This document shows, one piece after another, positions 35,466-46,219 of a stretch of 64,000 bases of DNA. Under the pieces are notes generated by a model, which saw nothing but the letters and a program-made list of their open reading frames with translations, searched no databases and was not told the origin of the DNA. A program made the position numbers and the translations under genes. The stretch is taken from assembly GCA_026419785.1 (NCBI GenBank), contig JAODTK010005802.1, positions 186,001-250,000 of the forward strand, given 5' to 3'. This DNA is from Sclerodactyla briareus. Taxonomy: Eukaryota; Echinodermata; Holothuroidea; Dendrochirotida; Sclerodactylidae. The number at the start of each line of letters is the position of its first letter. The first letter of the stretch is position 1.

Positions 35466-35515
35466 ATGGCATTTGCCGTGCCTAATTGCAAAAAATCTCC
35501 GGATGTGCCATTTCA
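35466..35515 (+). CDS. weak candidate: first exon of a THAP-domain protein
   Basis: An ATG at 35466 opens MAFAVPNCKKSPDVPF and then meets a good donor GTAAGA at 35516. THAP zinc fingers, found in DNA-binding factors and P-element-type transposases, usually begin 'M...C.vpnC.ns....v.FhrfP'. The second Cys, the PNC context, and 'vpF' fit. The expected first Cys is missing, which one small deletion could explain. Nothing matching the rest of the domain was found downstream. Sixteen residues are too few to be sure. Confidence 0.25.
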
Positions 35516-35519
35516 GTAA

Positions 35520-36239
35520 GATTTTTTTTTTGGAAGAGTCGTCACTATGCAGAATATAGGCATATAAATAGTCAACACCGCAATCTACTGCCTCTCTTAT
35601 ATTTTAATTTTATTTATGAAAGAATATGTCAGCAGTTGATTTCAAGATAACTACCAAGAACCTACGTCAAGTTTACAATTTACGTACACAGGTGGAGCTA
35701 GGATTGAACCCCAACCCTCTTCAATTTAGCCATTAATATTTGATCAGCAAAGTGACAATATTGAATTAATGTACGGCCCCCGTTTAAATGTGGGAGATGG
35801 GATTTTGGGCCGGGTATCTAAAGGAGCCAATCATTGCTTGGTACGAATCGTTTGAAAAGTTTCGAGAGGTCACTCATACCGGGCACTCAGATGCGTTATA
35901 GTAGCTTTCGGTACTTGCCTAGGTTTTTTCAGTGGGATGCTCTGGGAGAGGGGGTAGAGCAGTGGCGTCTCCAGACGTTTCGTCTGGGAAGGGGCACAGG
36001 CAGGTGGCATAGGGAGCACGGCAATTTCAGGGGCCAATAAAACTATCTGAGCGGAGCCCCATTGTCGGCGCTAGCGTACAACCACGCGAATTTTTTAGCT
36101 CAAACTAGCTGCCTGGTGACTCTTGTGACCACCCCCTAGTCATTCTATCTACTACTTCCTGTGTGTCCACAATTGATTTTTTTTAGTTCACAGACACAAT
36201 TGCCTCTTTGCTGCCCAATTGAATCAATCTTTGATTTGA
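35520..36239. other. no gene recognised
   Basis: A 68-codon frame at 35834-36040 shows no domain. No repeat was detected. Confidence 0.4.
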
Positions 36240-36830
36240 TGTTGACCGCACTTGAACATAATGACCATTGACCCTGGACATTTCTGACCTGTGTGAAGGT
36301 CAGGTCAAGGTCATTAAAGCATCACAATTGGCCATTTTTTCAGCCTTACAAATGCATCTTCTCCTACAAAAAGAAAAGGGCATTATATTTTCCTTGAAAC
36401 TCTGTCATAATGTTTCCTGGGTAGTGTTCTTTTCAAATTGTAGCACAATTCCTGGATGAACTTCACATACTGCTATTAGAGTTGAAACAGTAACATCTGG
36501 TGAAAAGAAGCATTATGGGCCCCTAAAAACGGGTCTCCCGGATGGAGTGGTCCAATGGAAACAATGTTCATTGACCCCTGGGACAACTTGACCTTGTGAA
36601 GGTCAATGTCAGGTCCATTACGGAAGAATAAGGGCAATTTGGTGTTAGATCTACAAAAGGCATTTTCTGCCTATGAAGAGGAGTGGATTGTTCTCAAATT
36701 GCTTTCTAATGTTTTCTTGGAAAAGTGCTTCTTCTTCACAGCATGTTCACAAAATTTACCCGAATCCTATCTAGGTAGTTTAAGGGCTAATTTTATGCAA
36801 AAGTGACCATTTTCCCATGATCCCTTTCAT
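36240..36830. repeat. two-copy direct repeat, period about 305 bp, with AAGGTCA words
   Basis: The phrase 'cattgaccc.tgg.ca..t.gacct.gtgaaggtca..gtcaggtc.att' at about 36267 returns at about 36570, and the matching 'ctcctacaaaaagaaaaggcatt.t.ttcc ... taatgtttcctgg..agtg.ttcttttc' follows in both. It is non-coding. GACCTTGTGAAGGTC is an imperfect palindrome. Confidence 0.6.
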
Positions 36831-38557
36831 TTTCTCCCATTATTCGTCGGAGATCTGACCTCGTATCTAGCTGTTACTGTGCTTATTATTGTCAACATGA
36901 CTCCAACCGGAAGTGCCAATTCCACACCAGACCGAGCGATTCGCCGTATAGGCACCCGGCCCGAACGTGGCTACTATAACAAGGGCTAAGAAGGGGCATT
37001 TTCCATTAGTATAATGCCCTTCTTATAGTAAGCAGTTGAGATGTGGGACTTGATCCATAAAGGATATATATCAATCAGAGATTGAATTCGGACGTTTACG
37101 AAAGATCGGCGATCAGTAGCCCCTTGAATCAAAGATTGTGGAGCCTACTTTTCAGCAGGATGTTGTTGCAGGCACAGGGGTCGTAGCGTTGGAGCCTATA
37201 CCGTACCCATAATGTAGCCTATAGCATAATAGCTATGGGTATATAGTATACAAGAGCCAGCCGTTGTTGAAGGGTTGAAGTATTGGAACGGGTCCGATAT
37301 TTTTGCAGCAAGTTCAGTAAGCTCATATCATTGTGTGTCCGACATCGTAACACTGCAGAACATTAGAGAAAACATTATTTTTATTGTTTACTACTACTAG
37401 GGCCCCCTACGAACCCCCTCAGTACAATCGATTGACTTAAGACGCGATTTTGGCAGAACTGGTGCAATGTACATATTCTTGTTAACCATGTGAATGGGAG
37501 TGATTCACTGTACAATAAAATTAAAATCAACAAAACTTCAAACAGGCCGTAAATGGGTTGATACAACACATTTCACACGAAATCATGTTATTTGCAAAGG
37601 TTGGTCTTCGATATTCACTTTTTGATCTAGGTGTGTCCCTGTACAAATCATAAGCAAGTTCAGTAGCTTAGGCCTATGGCTGGGCTACCATGTTGGAATT
37701 ATTAAAGCCATTGGAAAATATCATTTTTGTTCTTATTTATCCACAAAATACAATTTTTTGCCCTGGAAAGAACATTCACTATGGGCCAGAAGTTTGTCGT
37801 TGTAAGATTTGCCCTTTCGGCGACAGTCCCGTAGCTATGGTATAAAGCAGGAACGGTAGGCATGGCGTAAGTCATTAAATCCCCATGTCCCTACTGCCTA
37901 TACAGTCTAACTTGTATAGGCAGTATTTTTGCAAGCCATTATTGGAGAGTCGGGAAGACAAACTGGCAAGAGGGAGGCTGTAAACTAACCCTTAGCAAAC
38001 ACATCCTTCCTATTGTGAGAAACGGCAATGTTCGGGGGGGAGAAGGGGATGGGGGGGACGCACATTCATGGTAACTGTGCCAAAGATTCGCGACCTATTT
38101 TTCTTAGACCCCCCCCCTCATATTTCACAATCCCTTTGAAAATTGTGTGTGGGATGCGGATTCCCCCAAATTTTGAACCTACAGAAATACTGATATATAT
38201 TAAAAATTTCACGTACGAAATGACTTCTGCAAAAAAGAAAGGCCTTTTTGTATTCTGTTATTTTAATATTTTTGAGAAGTGATGTACACCTACTGGTCAC
38301 ACAACTACCCAGCTTGCTTCTTATACTTGCAAGGCATAGAATTGGAATAAGTTTTACTGGTATAATTGCATAATGCATAATCTGTTGTATGTGGATGTTT
38401 TGTTGGTATTGAAAGGGGTGGGTCAGGTGATTAAGGTTAAAGATGGGGTTAAAGGTTAGGTAGGTTGAATTTTTAACAATACTTGTGCTAATCATACGGT
38501 TTTTGTTTTCTTTTCAAGCAGAATTTCTCTGAAAAAGTGAGGCCAATTTCGAACGAA
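36831..38557. other. no gene recognised
   Basis: This is unique-looking sequence up to the start of the large duplication. Open frames (125 codons at 38118-38495 -, 84 at 38028-38282 +) overlap on opposite strands in AT-rich DNA and have no domain. Confidence 0.4.
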
Positions 38558-39128
38558 TTTTTTAGTAGTATGTATCAGGTATATGCTCGACAGTCAAGCG
38601 ACTTCAGCTGCGTCAGCATATAGAAAACCCGATCTCTTAATCTGTGATCGCTTGGCCAAAAAAAACCTTCATTGTTGAAATATCCTGCCCCGTTCGACGC
38701 ATTCCTTGACACGTGCTAAACACCAAATTTACATCTACGCAACCTTAAATGAGCTATAAATGTGGATACAACAACCCGATATTCCTGTAAACTTGTACTA
38801 ATATTGGAGTATGGATGTGTCCATGGTCGGTTTGTCCTCAGGACTGGAGAAAATGGGCCTGAGTAATAAGAGAAGTAAGGGTTTGGCTAAATATCTCAGT
38901 ATCAGTGCCGCGATTGGCTCCCACATCGTGTGGGAGAAACGGCCCCGGATTTATGGCACGATCCCTGGCTGATTGAGGTCCCCTATTTCAACGAGGTCTG
39001 TCAGGCCTCCTATGTAATCATCTTTCGTAATCTATATCTTCATTTAGTATATTTATTGCATTCCGTTATGTACCGCTTTAATTATGGATTCAATTTACGT
39101 GGTTCGAAATATGCAATAACAGTCCAAA

Positions 39129-39778
39129 TATGTATGTGATGTGTGTATGTAACGCTGGCTTGTGAACAGGAAAAACGATAAACTCACCCCACCTGGATGG
39201 ATGAAGCTCATACTTGTATGTGTGTTCCCCATGATGAGTACATGAACCCTATTGTTTGGGTAGTCAGAGTCATCTGGTCACCAGAGGTTGAAAGTCTGAA
39301 ACTCTTGTGAACACGATAAGTCCACGAATGTTTGGTCTGATAGGGTTGAAATTGGGGTGTGTAGCTTTCTTATGGAGAGTACAGGAATCCTATTGTTTTT
39401 GGTATAGGTCCGGGTGAAATTTTGGTCGAAAATAGAAAAAAATGTAAAAGTCAATATTTTGGCCATTATGCCATGTGAACATGATAACTCAAAGACCCCA
39501 CCTGAATGGATGGAAGCTCAGCCTTGGTATGTGTGTTTCCCGATGATAAGTACATGAACCCTTCTGTTTTGAAGGTCCCCAGAGGTCAAAGTCTGAATCC
39601 CTCGAATTAGTGTGAGCTTTCTTATCAGAGTATAGGAACCCAAGGTTTGGTTTGGAAAAATGGGAATTTGACAGATGTGATGTTACCCATACGCGCTTGT
39701 ATCAATCTCCTGCATTTGTCCTTGTGTGGCTATAGGTTGTGTCAGAAGTCAAGGAATCACTAGCCTTTGGCTTTCTGG
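39129..39778 (+). mobile_element. TR316 element in duplication unit 1
   Basis: It begins with 'tatgtgatgtgtgtatgtaacgctggcttgtgaac' and holds about two core repeats (landmarks near 39162 and 39475). It ends with GTCAAGGAATCAC near 39748, then AGCC-TTT-GGCT and CTGG at 39775-39778. The start hairpin is missing. It is followed by a G-run. Confidence 0.7.
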
Positions 39779-40859
39779 TTTTTGGCTCTTCTCTTGGGAG
39801 GGGGGGGATCATTATAACTCATGGCAGGTTTTACCCCCTTCACAAACTGATGGTTCCCATATCTAAATCATGCACGTCACCATGAGAAGACGGATGTGAA
39901 ATGCGCGAAAATTACAGTTCTACTGCATTGCTCGACACGGATCTAATCCGGGAGAATGACCCCTCCTCCATTAGTGTGGGACTTCTGAAGGAGGAGGCAA
40001 AGCCTGGACAACAATCCCCTCACTTTTCAGTTTCCAACAAAATGTCTACAATGCTTAATTTATAATAAGCCTATTCTTTCTCCAGCTCCATACACCCGTG
40101 GAATAATTCAAAAAACTGAAATATAAAAAAGAGATGGCGTATGTCCTTGTAACCACAATCCCCTCACGTTTCAGTCCAACATAAATGTCTGACAATGCGC
40201 ATCATATTTAGGCATTTCTTTCATCCGCCCAGCCAATAATTCATAGAATTAAATAAAAGAAGATTCACGGGCCCATAATTGATGAAATGGTTGCCATATG
40301 TATTCATTTGGCTGCTCCCCTTTGACTCTGACACGGGGATTAGAGACCATAGCTATGTTTGCTCTCTGCCAAAACATGTAATTGTGTGCCTTTGTTCGGG
40401 CCCCATTTGCAGCAGTATTAACATTAGCAATTCGGTTATCATTGTGTCACTTTGTTTCCAATACTATTTGGTGCCATTCGACATATTGGTTATTCTTAGT
40501 TTCAGTTAATAATCTGGGACGCTCATTTCATTTTCGATAGCGTTGAGCTCTAAAGTAAGATTCGGGTCGGCCATCAACGCAGGCTAAATCTAGCCAAATA
40601 AGGTCAATTCCCCAAGAAACGTGGAGATGATGAGTTGTCGTTGACTTGATCCGGCATCTACGAGAAGCCTCCTTGGGGTCGGAATTGAGAATACGGGTAC
40701 GTCCCTCTTCTTTCAGTCCCCATTCTTCATGACACAATTCCCGAGCACTTCCTGATGCGTCCAGGGCCACCCACGTGTCGCGAGGTGAAAAAACATTTCC
40801 GACGTGCCTTAGACAGTGATATCCTATCTACAAATTCTCTCAATTGATCACAACCTCAT
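39779..40859. repeat. unassigned sequence with a ~143-bp doublet (unit 1)
   Basis: 'acaatcccctcacttttcagt..ccaacaaaatgtct.acaatgc' at about 40012 returns at about 40155, followed in both by 'ataataag/atatttag ... ttctttc.tcc'. The same doublet is present in unit 2 at about 50840 and 50990. The 80-codon minus frame at 40528-40770 has no recognised domain. Part of this may be the 5' region of the hAT element that follows. Confidence 0.5.
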
Positions 40860-41430
40860 CACCCATCACTTTTCCATCAACCCCACCCTGAAGAAAGGAA
40901 AACCACAAGATCTACTTTCAAGAAAAATGGTTCCAGAATTTTCCATGGCTTCCACTAGGATGCGGACGCAGATACCCCTGGTCTTCTGTGTTTTCCACTG
41001 TTCCCTCATGAATGTTGTTGTTTTTTTTGTTTTTTCGGTATGCTTAACTGCGAAGAGCAAGAACTAGCTATCATTCACTCGGATGGATTGGCCACTGGAA
41101 GGAAACAAACCGCGTCTGATCCCACCATCCCTTCGCGGTGATGCCAATTCATGCTAGCTGTCAGCCCTAACCGCATTGCACAGCTGAGTAACGGAAAAAA
41201 GGTTTGTGGGGAAGTGTCAGCAAGAAGAAGTGAGGGTGTCTTCTCTTGAAGATCACTCTGGTTGCTTCTTAGACAAGGACTTGCCTTCCGTGGACAGTCC
41301 CAGTGGCAACGTTTACCCAGCTCGTGCAGCTCCCCTCGAACTGATGACGGACTATTGGCAGGTACTGAAGGGTTCCACAAATATAGCCTAGTTCCACCGC
41401 AATTAGCACAAGACAAGATCATCAAGCTTT
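40860..41430 (+). pseudogene. hAT transposase remnant with TTF-type zinc finger (unit 1)
   Basis: This is the N-terminal region of a hAT-superfamily transposase of the ZMYM/TTF type, a DNA-binding cut-and-paste enzyme. One frame at 40910-40969 reads YFQEKWFQNFPWL, matching the conserved 'R.fq..Wf..fpWL.Y' start of the TTF finger. Next come FCVFHCS and AKSKN near 40985-41065, then a HS-DGLATG-like segment ('tcggatggattggccactgg'). The LPSVDSPSGNVYPARAA region at 41280-41335 corresponds to 'RQGLp.RGh...GN..qLl.L'. Multiple frame changes and a poly-T insertion break it. The DDE catalytic part was not recognised downstream. Confidence 0.6.
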
Positions 41431-42539
41431 CTTCTTGAGATGTGTTTGAATGTGCCTACATTAGTGTGAAGTAATGGGGGCTTTCGAAATCATAGAGTGG
41501 ATGGACACAGCCTAACTATCGTGCTTAGCAAGGATCGATCTGCTTGCAGCACTTGATTAAGATCTAACATATTTAGGATTTTGTTCCTCTGCACATTTTC
41601 AATCGCTTGTGACTTGATATCACTTGATTGGTCTCTTTGTTGTGAAGGAATACCACTCCATTAGGTTCAACTTATTGCAATAAAGACCAATAGACACTTC
41701 AGTTGGAAGTATAATGTAAATCGGCAAATGTCTAATCATCAATTCTGGACCCTTAAACTAAATACAAACAACAAACAAGCAGTCCCTTATCATCACACAG
41801 CCCTTGGCCTATTGAATTTCAGACAAATATGACTACTTTGGTTGTCACAGCAAGAGAATCTCAAACACTGAACGTTGAAATGGAGATGCAAACTGAATGT
41901 CTTGATGTAAGGGTGGGTTAAGCTTGGGAATGTTCTAAGGTCACCCCCCCATCACTCATTCAGACAATTCCACGCCACTGCTCTGGAAACCCTGTTGGTA
42001 TTTGATTTGGCGGCCCTTTCTTCACCGATTGTCAGTGAATGCATAAAACTGAAACTGGGCCGACTACAGCTGATGTTTAAACCGCTTCTTCACCGTTGAT
42101 AACAGGAATATTGCCCTGGCTCTCTTCCAATAAGTGCGGTTTTTGGGTGTATAAAATCTTACATCACCTGTCCCGGCACCGCTCCGTCATTGATGTACAT
42201 CTCGCTCCTCAACCCAGTCTCGACCAGGCCTTTGATCTGCATGAACTCGCTATCCCTGATTGTCCGGTGTTTTGTTTTAGCGGCTATACTAGCCCATGCA
42301 GCTACAGACTGACGACATTGATCGTGATTTTCAAATGCAGTGTAGCCTGAGAGTTTCTTGGTAGGCTGCGTTCCAACCCATTGAGCCCGATTGAGCACCC
42401 TACTTGCGGAGGGTTTTTTTCTGGATGGCAGTTTTAATTTTTTGGGTAAAATTATACTGATAGTGGCTATAATAGCCAACAGACGAGATTATTGTCCCAT
42501 AACCCTAGCGTACCCACACATTTTGCCCATCATTACCTG
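41431..42539. other. unassigned sequence after the hAT remnant (unit 1)
   Basis: Part may be the decayed downstream portion of the hAT element. 'ttgcaataaagac' near 41677 contains an AATAAA but nothing shows it is used. A minus-strand frame of 106 codons at 42159-42479 is listed separately. The unit 2 counterpart is 52206-53320. Confidence 0.35.
42168..42346 (-). CDS. weak candidate exon on the minus strand
   Basis: Read on the minus strand, 'aactctcag' precedes a 179-base open stretch beginning YTAFENHDQCRQSVAAW. It includes TIRDSEFMQIKGLVETGLRSEMYINDGAVPGQ and ends at CAG followed by GTGATG. The uninterrupted frame and plausible splice borders are notable in indel-rich sequence. No family is recognised, and the counterpart in unit 2 (about 52975-53155) has several frame breaks. 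It could be part of a transposon or chance. Confidence 0.2.
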
Positions 42540-43250
42540 AGAGACTCTGACTGTTACCCCCATAGTCACCGCCAGCCCCCCATATGTCACCCCCCACCCA
42601 CCTATTACCAACCACCCCACCCACCGTATTGTTATGCACCCACAAATATGTCCCCCACCCACCATGCAACCACCACCCCCAACATAGGTTTTCCCAATTA
42701 CCCCGCCCACCATGTTTAGCCACCCTGCCCCAACATATTTACCCCCACTCAACATATGTTTACTCTGCTCCACCATCTGTCCCCACCCACAAGTTTCACC
42801 AACCACCTATGTTCCCCACCCCCCTATATACCTCACCCACCCATATTTTATAAAAACATTTACTGCTGCCAACATATGTTTACCTAACCCCCGCCAACAT
42901 ATTTACTATCACCCACTATGTGGTTCACCCCCCAACCACACTCCATAGTATGATCCCAGCCTGTCACCCCAACCCTATGTACCCACAACACCCAACATAT
43001 TACCCACACACCACATATGTCCCACCCCCCGAACATAATGTTACCACCACCCACCCAAATGTTACCACCACCCACCATATTAATAGCTCCCCACCCACCT
43101 ATGATGCTCACCCCCATATGTGCACTCCCCACCATATGTTCCCACCCCCCCCCCCACCATAGTTACCCACAACCATATGTTAACCCACCCACCATATGTA
43201 CTCACACCCACTATATGTTCCACCTTTACCTTACCCCACCCACTATGGCC
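42540..43250. repeat. CATATG minisatellite, unit 1
   Basis: Degenerate repeats of about 18-20 bp have the consensus CCCACCCACCATATGTTACC. The NdeI/E-box-like palindrome CATATG recurs in many copies. One strand is C-rich and the other G-rich. Frames of 75-105 codons in all three frames on both strands are low-complexity consequences of the repeat and not genes. Confidence 0.85.
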
Positions 43251-43677
43251 ATTGTGAGTTCTCTCCTCTCACCACCATAATTGACTCATCCAGCAACAAT
43301 GTGAATAAAGCTTGTGATGGTAGTGAGGGCAGTGTTTCCGCAGTGCCCTCCAATTGGGACTGATGCTTTGACTGCTCAGTGAATGGAGTTGAATTCAAGG
43401 TTCAAGGCGAGATTCTAATTCAACATCCCTCCTCTTACAAATCGGTCCTCCCCCACGATTTCGTCATGGTTTCAAGTTAGAGATAGGGGTAATACCTCTT
43501 TGGACGTCCCAGACCATGTTGATTTTTGGGTCGAGGCAGAACCTTGAGTTTTACACCTGTGACTGAGCGATGCAGATTATTATCTCAGGTGACTAATATA
43601 AGTAGAACTTCTGACTGTATAGAAGTTGTATGACTGCTTGCCTACTTACCTACTCACATATCGTGTTCGTTCTGTAG
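43251..43677. other. probable intron before exon D (unit 1)
   Basis: This is unique-looking sequence conserved in unit 2 (53960-54365). No coding motif was seen. It ends in the acceptor 'gttctgtag'. Confidence 0.45.
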
Positions 43678-43933
43678 CTGTGACCGTGACACCTACAACG
43701 GCTGAGGTCAACAGATTAATGTCTCCAGTCCAATATGTTTGCAATCCCAGCCAATGAGATATCGGCGACTTTCACTATCGACATAGAGGAATGATGAGAT
43801 TCTAGAGGATGCGAAGTCTTCTCCGTTCTACACTGGGCCGTCAACCCTGCAGGCTATGACTTCTACCAGAGGGTCCTTGACTTAAAATTAAACCGACTCT
43901 GCAACTGCCATTGTACCAACATGACAATGATCG
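43678..43933 (+). CDS. Calx-beta domain exon D, unit 1 (frameshifted)
   Basis: The acceptor TCTGTAG ends at 43677. In phase 1 the exon reads AVTVTPTTAEV, then (shifted) the region equivalent to TDYVVQS. The stretch MFAIPANEISATFTIDIE at about 43737-43790 is in one frame and is followed by a DDEILEDAKSSPF-like stretch. It ends at a strong GTGAGT donor at 43934, with codons for a final NDNDIG-like motif (one base is missing in this copy). The Calx-beta hallmark 'fpAne...tftI.I.DDeilEddEvF.v.i.gP' is clear when both duplication copies are compared. Each copy has different frame breaks, which argues for sequencing indels over shared pseudogene lesions. Confidence 0.75.
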
Positions 43934-44283
43934 GTGAGTTCATGCCTTGCTGGGGAAGATGGGTTGTTGAATTATACAGGCATGCAAGGATGCTGTTGGA
44001 ATGTTTAAATTAACACAAAGCGTGGAGACCGTTAAGATAGAACAAAAAGGCAATGTAATTGCACCGATAACAATATGTGGACAATCGTAATCAAGCAACC
44101 ATTATAATACCAAAATACCTGAACACTTAATTAATCCCACAAGGACGAAGTGAAGGGGGAACAGTAGTGGTTACACAATACAATACTGCGCACGAAAGGA
44201 ATACCATCGGTACACAAGTACACGTACCTAATTTTTTGCGACACCACACTTGATTTACGACTGGCCTCAATATCCACTTCAGC
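43934..44283. other. probable intron after exon D (unit 1)
   Basis: Sequence conserved in unit 2 (54635-54959). No coding motif was seen on the + strand. Confidence 0.4.
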
Positions 44284-44487
44284 TCACTTCTCCCTCTTGC
44301 TTCTGGTCCAATCTAACCCTGGTCTATCAACGAGCGTACATTTCATGTCCCCTATGTTACGACCTGGCAAATCAAAATGCTTAGTCACTGGAAAGCTAAC
44401 CCCATTATCAGAAACGTTTGTCTGTGTTATTCCACGCTCAGTCTGTAGGGAGTAGGTGTTTTCTCTACCGATTGCCTTGTCCATCAT
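44284..44487 (-). pseudogene. GIY-YIG / Penelope-like retroelement C-terminal fragment (unit 1)
   Basis: The minus-strand frame reads ...NGVSFPVTKHFDLPGRNI and GDMKCTLVDRPGLD, then TRSKREK. This fits the common C-terminal segment 'pVs.HFnlpgHsi.Dmkv.vie......RrkrEk.wi..L.T..P.GlN' of GIY-YIG-type domains found in Penelope-like and related retroelements. The His of the gH motif is replaced by Arg, and the frame stops right after REK. The upstream part of the domain was not recognised. The mobile element class is an inference from this one block. Confidence 0.5.
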
Positions 44488-45452
44488 TCAAACGAACGTC
44501 CTTTGTCTTCGTGGTCGAGGGTTATTATTCCAAATGCCCAACGCGCCATCAATCAAAATGTAAGTGCCGGCAGGAGTCAACGGTTGGGTTGGGATTTTCA
44601 TTTTGATCTTGACTACCTGGAGGCGTTGATGCTGGGTTTGCATATGAATGGGACTAACAATACCCCCAACCACATTCCCTCCCCCATTTTAGTCTATATA
44701 TATCAATATATATAAAAATAAATCTTTATATCGGATTCAAATAATTTATTCCAAATCACTGTAATGCAAAGGCTCTCCTTCAAGGAAATATACTTTGCTT
44801 AACAACTACAACTAATCGCGGATATGCCGAATTCTACAACCCCAAGCTATCCTTTATTTTGCGTATACCAGAGGCTGATTGGCTAAATTTCCCATCCTGA
44901 CAGCCCGACTGTTACTTTTTGCAATAAAGTCAGCTGGTCAGATGAACACAAAAAAATCGATACTTTTTGCTTTCGATGTGCTTGCTGGTGCTGCTCCAAT
45001 AGAAGAAGTTACTTTTTAAAAAAAAAAAAAACAAAAAAAACGCGCATGTAAGGTTGCTGAGCCTGTTCGAAGTTTATGTTTAACACCAACCAAAACGCTC
45101 AATCTGGCTTTCAACTATAACGCATGGCTTCATCATCAACTGCAGAGGGGCATCCTGCCTTAACGGAATATAAACGGGCGAAACGAGTGTCGCTCTCATT
45201 GCATGGTGAGCGCCATGTTCACCCGCAGAAACCCTCCGTTTCGGCAATGCGTGTTTGTATTGCATCTCCTTGGAAGTACGCACAACGCCCTGCCAACTTT
45301 TGTTAGGTAGTACGCAATGCAATTTACAAAGATCGAACTAACGCAATAGTTACCTAGCTGCTTATTTATTTTTTAGAGAAAATTATAGATCTAGAGATAT
45401 AATATCTCTTAATCGTTTTTTGAGGTAATTCTTGAATCTGCTGGTTGTACAT
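44488..45452. other. unassigned sequence, unit 1
   Basis: It includes an AT run with TATATA repeats at about 44693-44720 (unit 2: 55348-55390) and an A-run of about 20 at 45018-45045 that is absent from unit 2. Frames at 45080-45322 (-) and 45124-45306 (+) overlap each other and have no domain. The unit 2 counterpart is 55171-56030. Confidence 0.4.
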
Positions 45453-45623
45453 AGGAATAAACTACAGCAGGTTGACTTTTACTGGTACCGGCTGGTTCAT
45501 AAACAGTCCTGACTCTGAATTTACCTTATTAACGGCTCCGGCTCGCCTCGTCCGTTTTTACCTAAATTCAGATTCTCGACTGTTCATTCCCAGTAAGTCT
45601 CCAGTTGGCTAGTTCTATTCCTT
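45453..45623. repeat. imperfect long inverted repeat (unit 1)
   Basis: The inner arms 45498-45525 (CATAAACAGTC..GACTCTGAATTTACC) and 45561-45589 pair nearly perfectly. Weaker pairing continues outward from 'aggaataaactac' (45453) to 'agttctattcctt' (45623). The loop of about 35 bp is GC-rich. This may be a foldback element or a structured intron segment. Confidence 0.5.
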
Positions 45624-45974
45624 AAATATATGATTTTTTAAAATGTGAACAGCAGGCGTAAGTTGATCAGCGCAAACCCACCCCCCACTGTTTCGCTCGC
45701 CTGCTGAGGCGGTGGACCATGAGGGCCTGAGGCCAACACGTAAGAGATTTTAATAGGTAATGGTTGAGGACTAGTGTGTTTGTCCATCCCTGAAGAGACT
45801 CCAATCTAGGATCAGCAGCCAAGACATCAAAGGTACTATCTAACATTACGCTACATTTTTCTCCCTTAACACATTTAGGCAGTTGGTCCATTTGATCTGG
45901 TTTCCATTCTTCATTTGACTATATCGATCGAGGATCCATCAATCATGGGAAATTATTCATTTTTTCCTTCACAG

Positions 45975-46083
45975 CTCGCTACATGCATGTTCTCGACTCA
46001 TCTATATGTGTTGACGAAAGCGACATGTCTTCTGTAAACCCATTGAATGCAACGTTGAAGTCGAGGATGAGGGTTGCAAATCA
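45975..46083 (+). CDS. candidate short exon F (unit 1)
   Basis: The acceptor 'ttttttccttcacag' ends at 45974. The open stretch reads RYMHVLDSSICVDESDMSS and VNPLNATL. After a one-base shift it reads EVEDEG, reaching a GTAATC donor at 46084. Length is about 36 codons. The short length, the acidic content and the position between Calx exons D and E suggest the part of a Calx-beta domain not covered by the ~260-bp exons, but the motif match is weak. Confidence 0.35.
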
Positions 46084-46219
46084 GTAATCAAGTAAATTTC
46101 ACATCCGTTCAATCCCATAGTTGACTCAATCGCCCCAACCCTCCCTGCATTGTAGTATTCATGTGAAATATGCTAATTGCGTTTCGAATTTGAATATTTC
46201 CCATTCGTCAGATTTTTGT

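Noticed and set aside
41677-41690. AATAAA as a polyadenylation signal
   Set aside because: Isolated hexamer with no associated gene end or downstream GT-rich element.
42489-43280. Gly-rich frame (- strand) and Pro-rich frames (+ strand)
   Set aside because: By-products of the C-rich minisatellite with no start context or domain.
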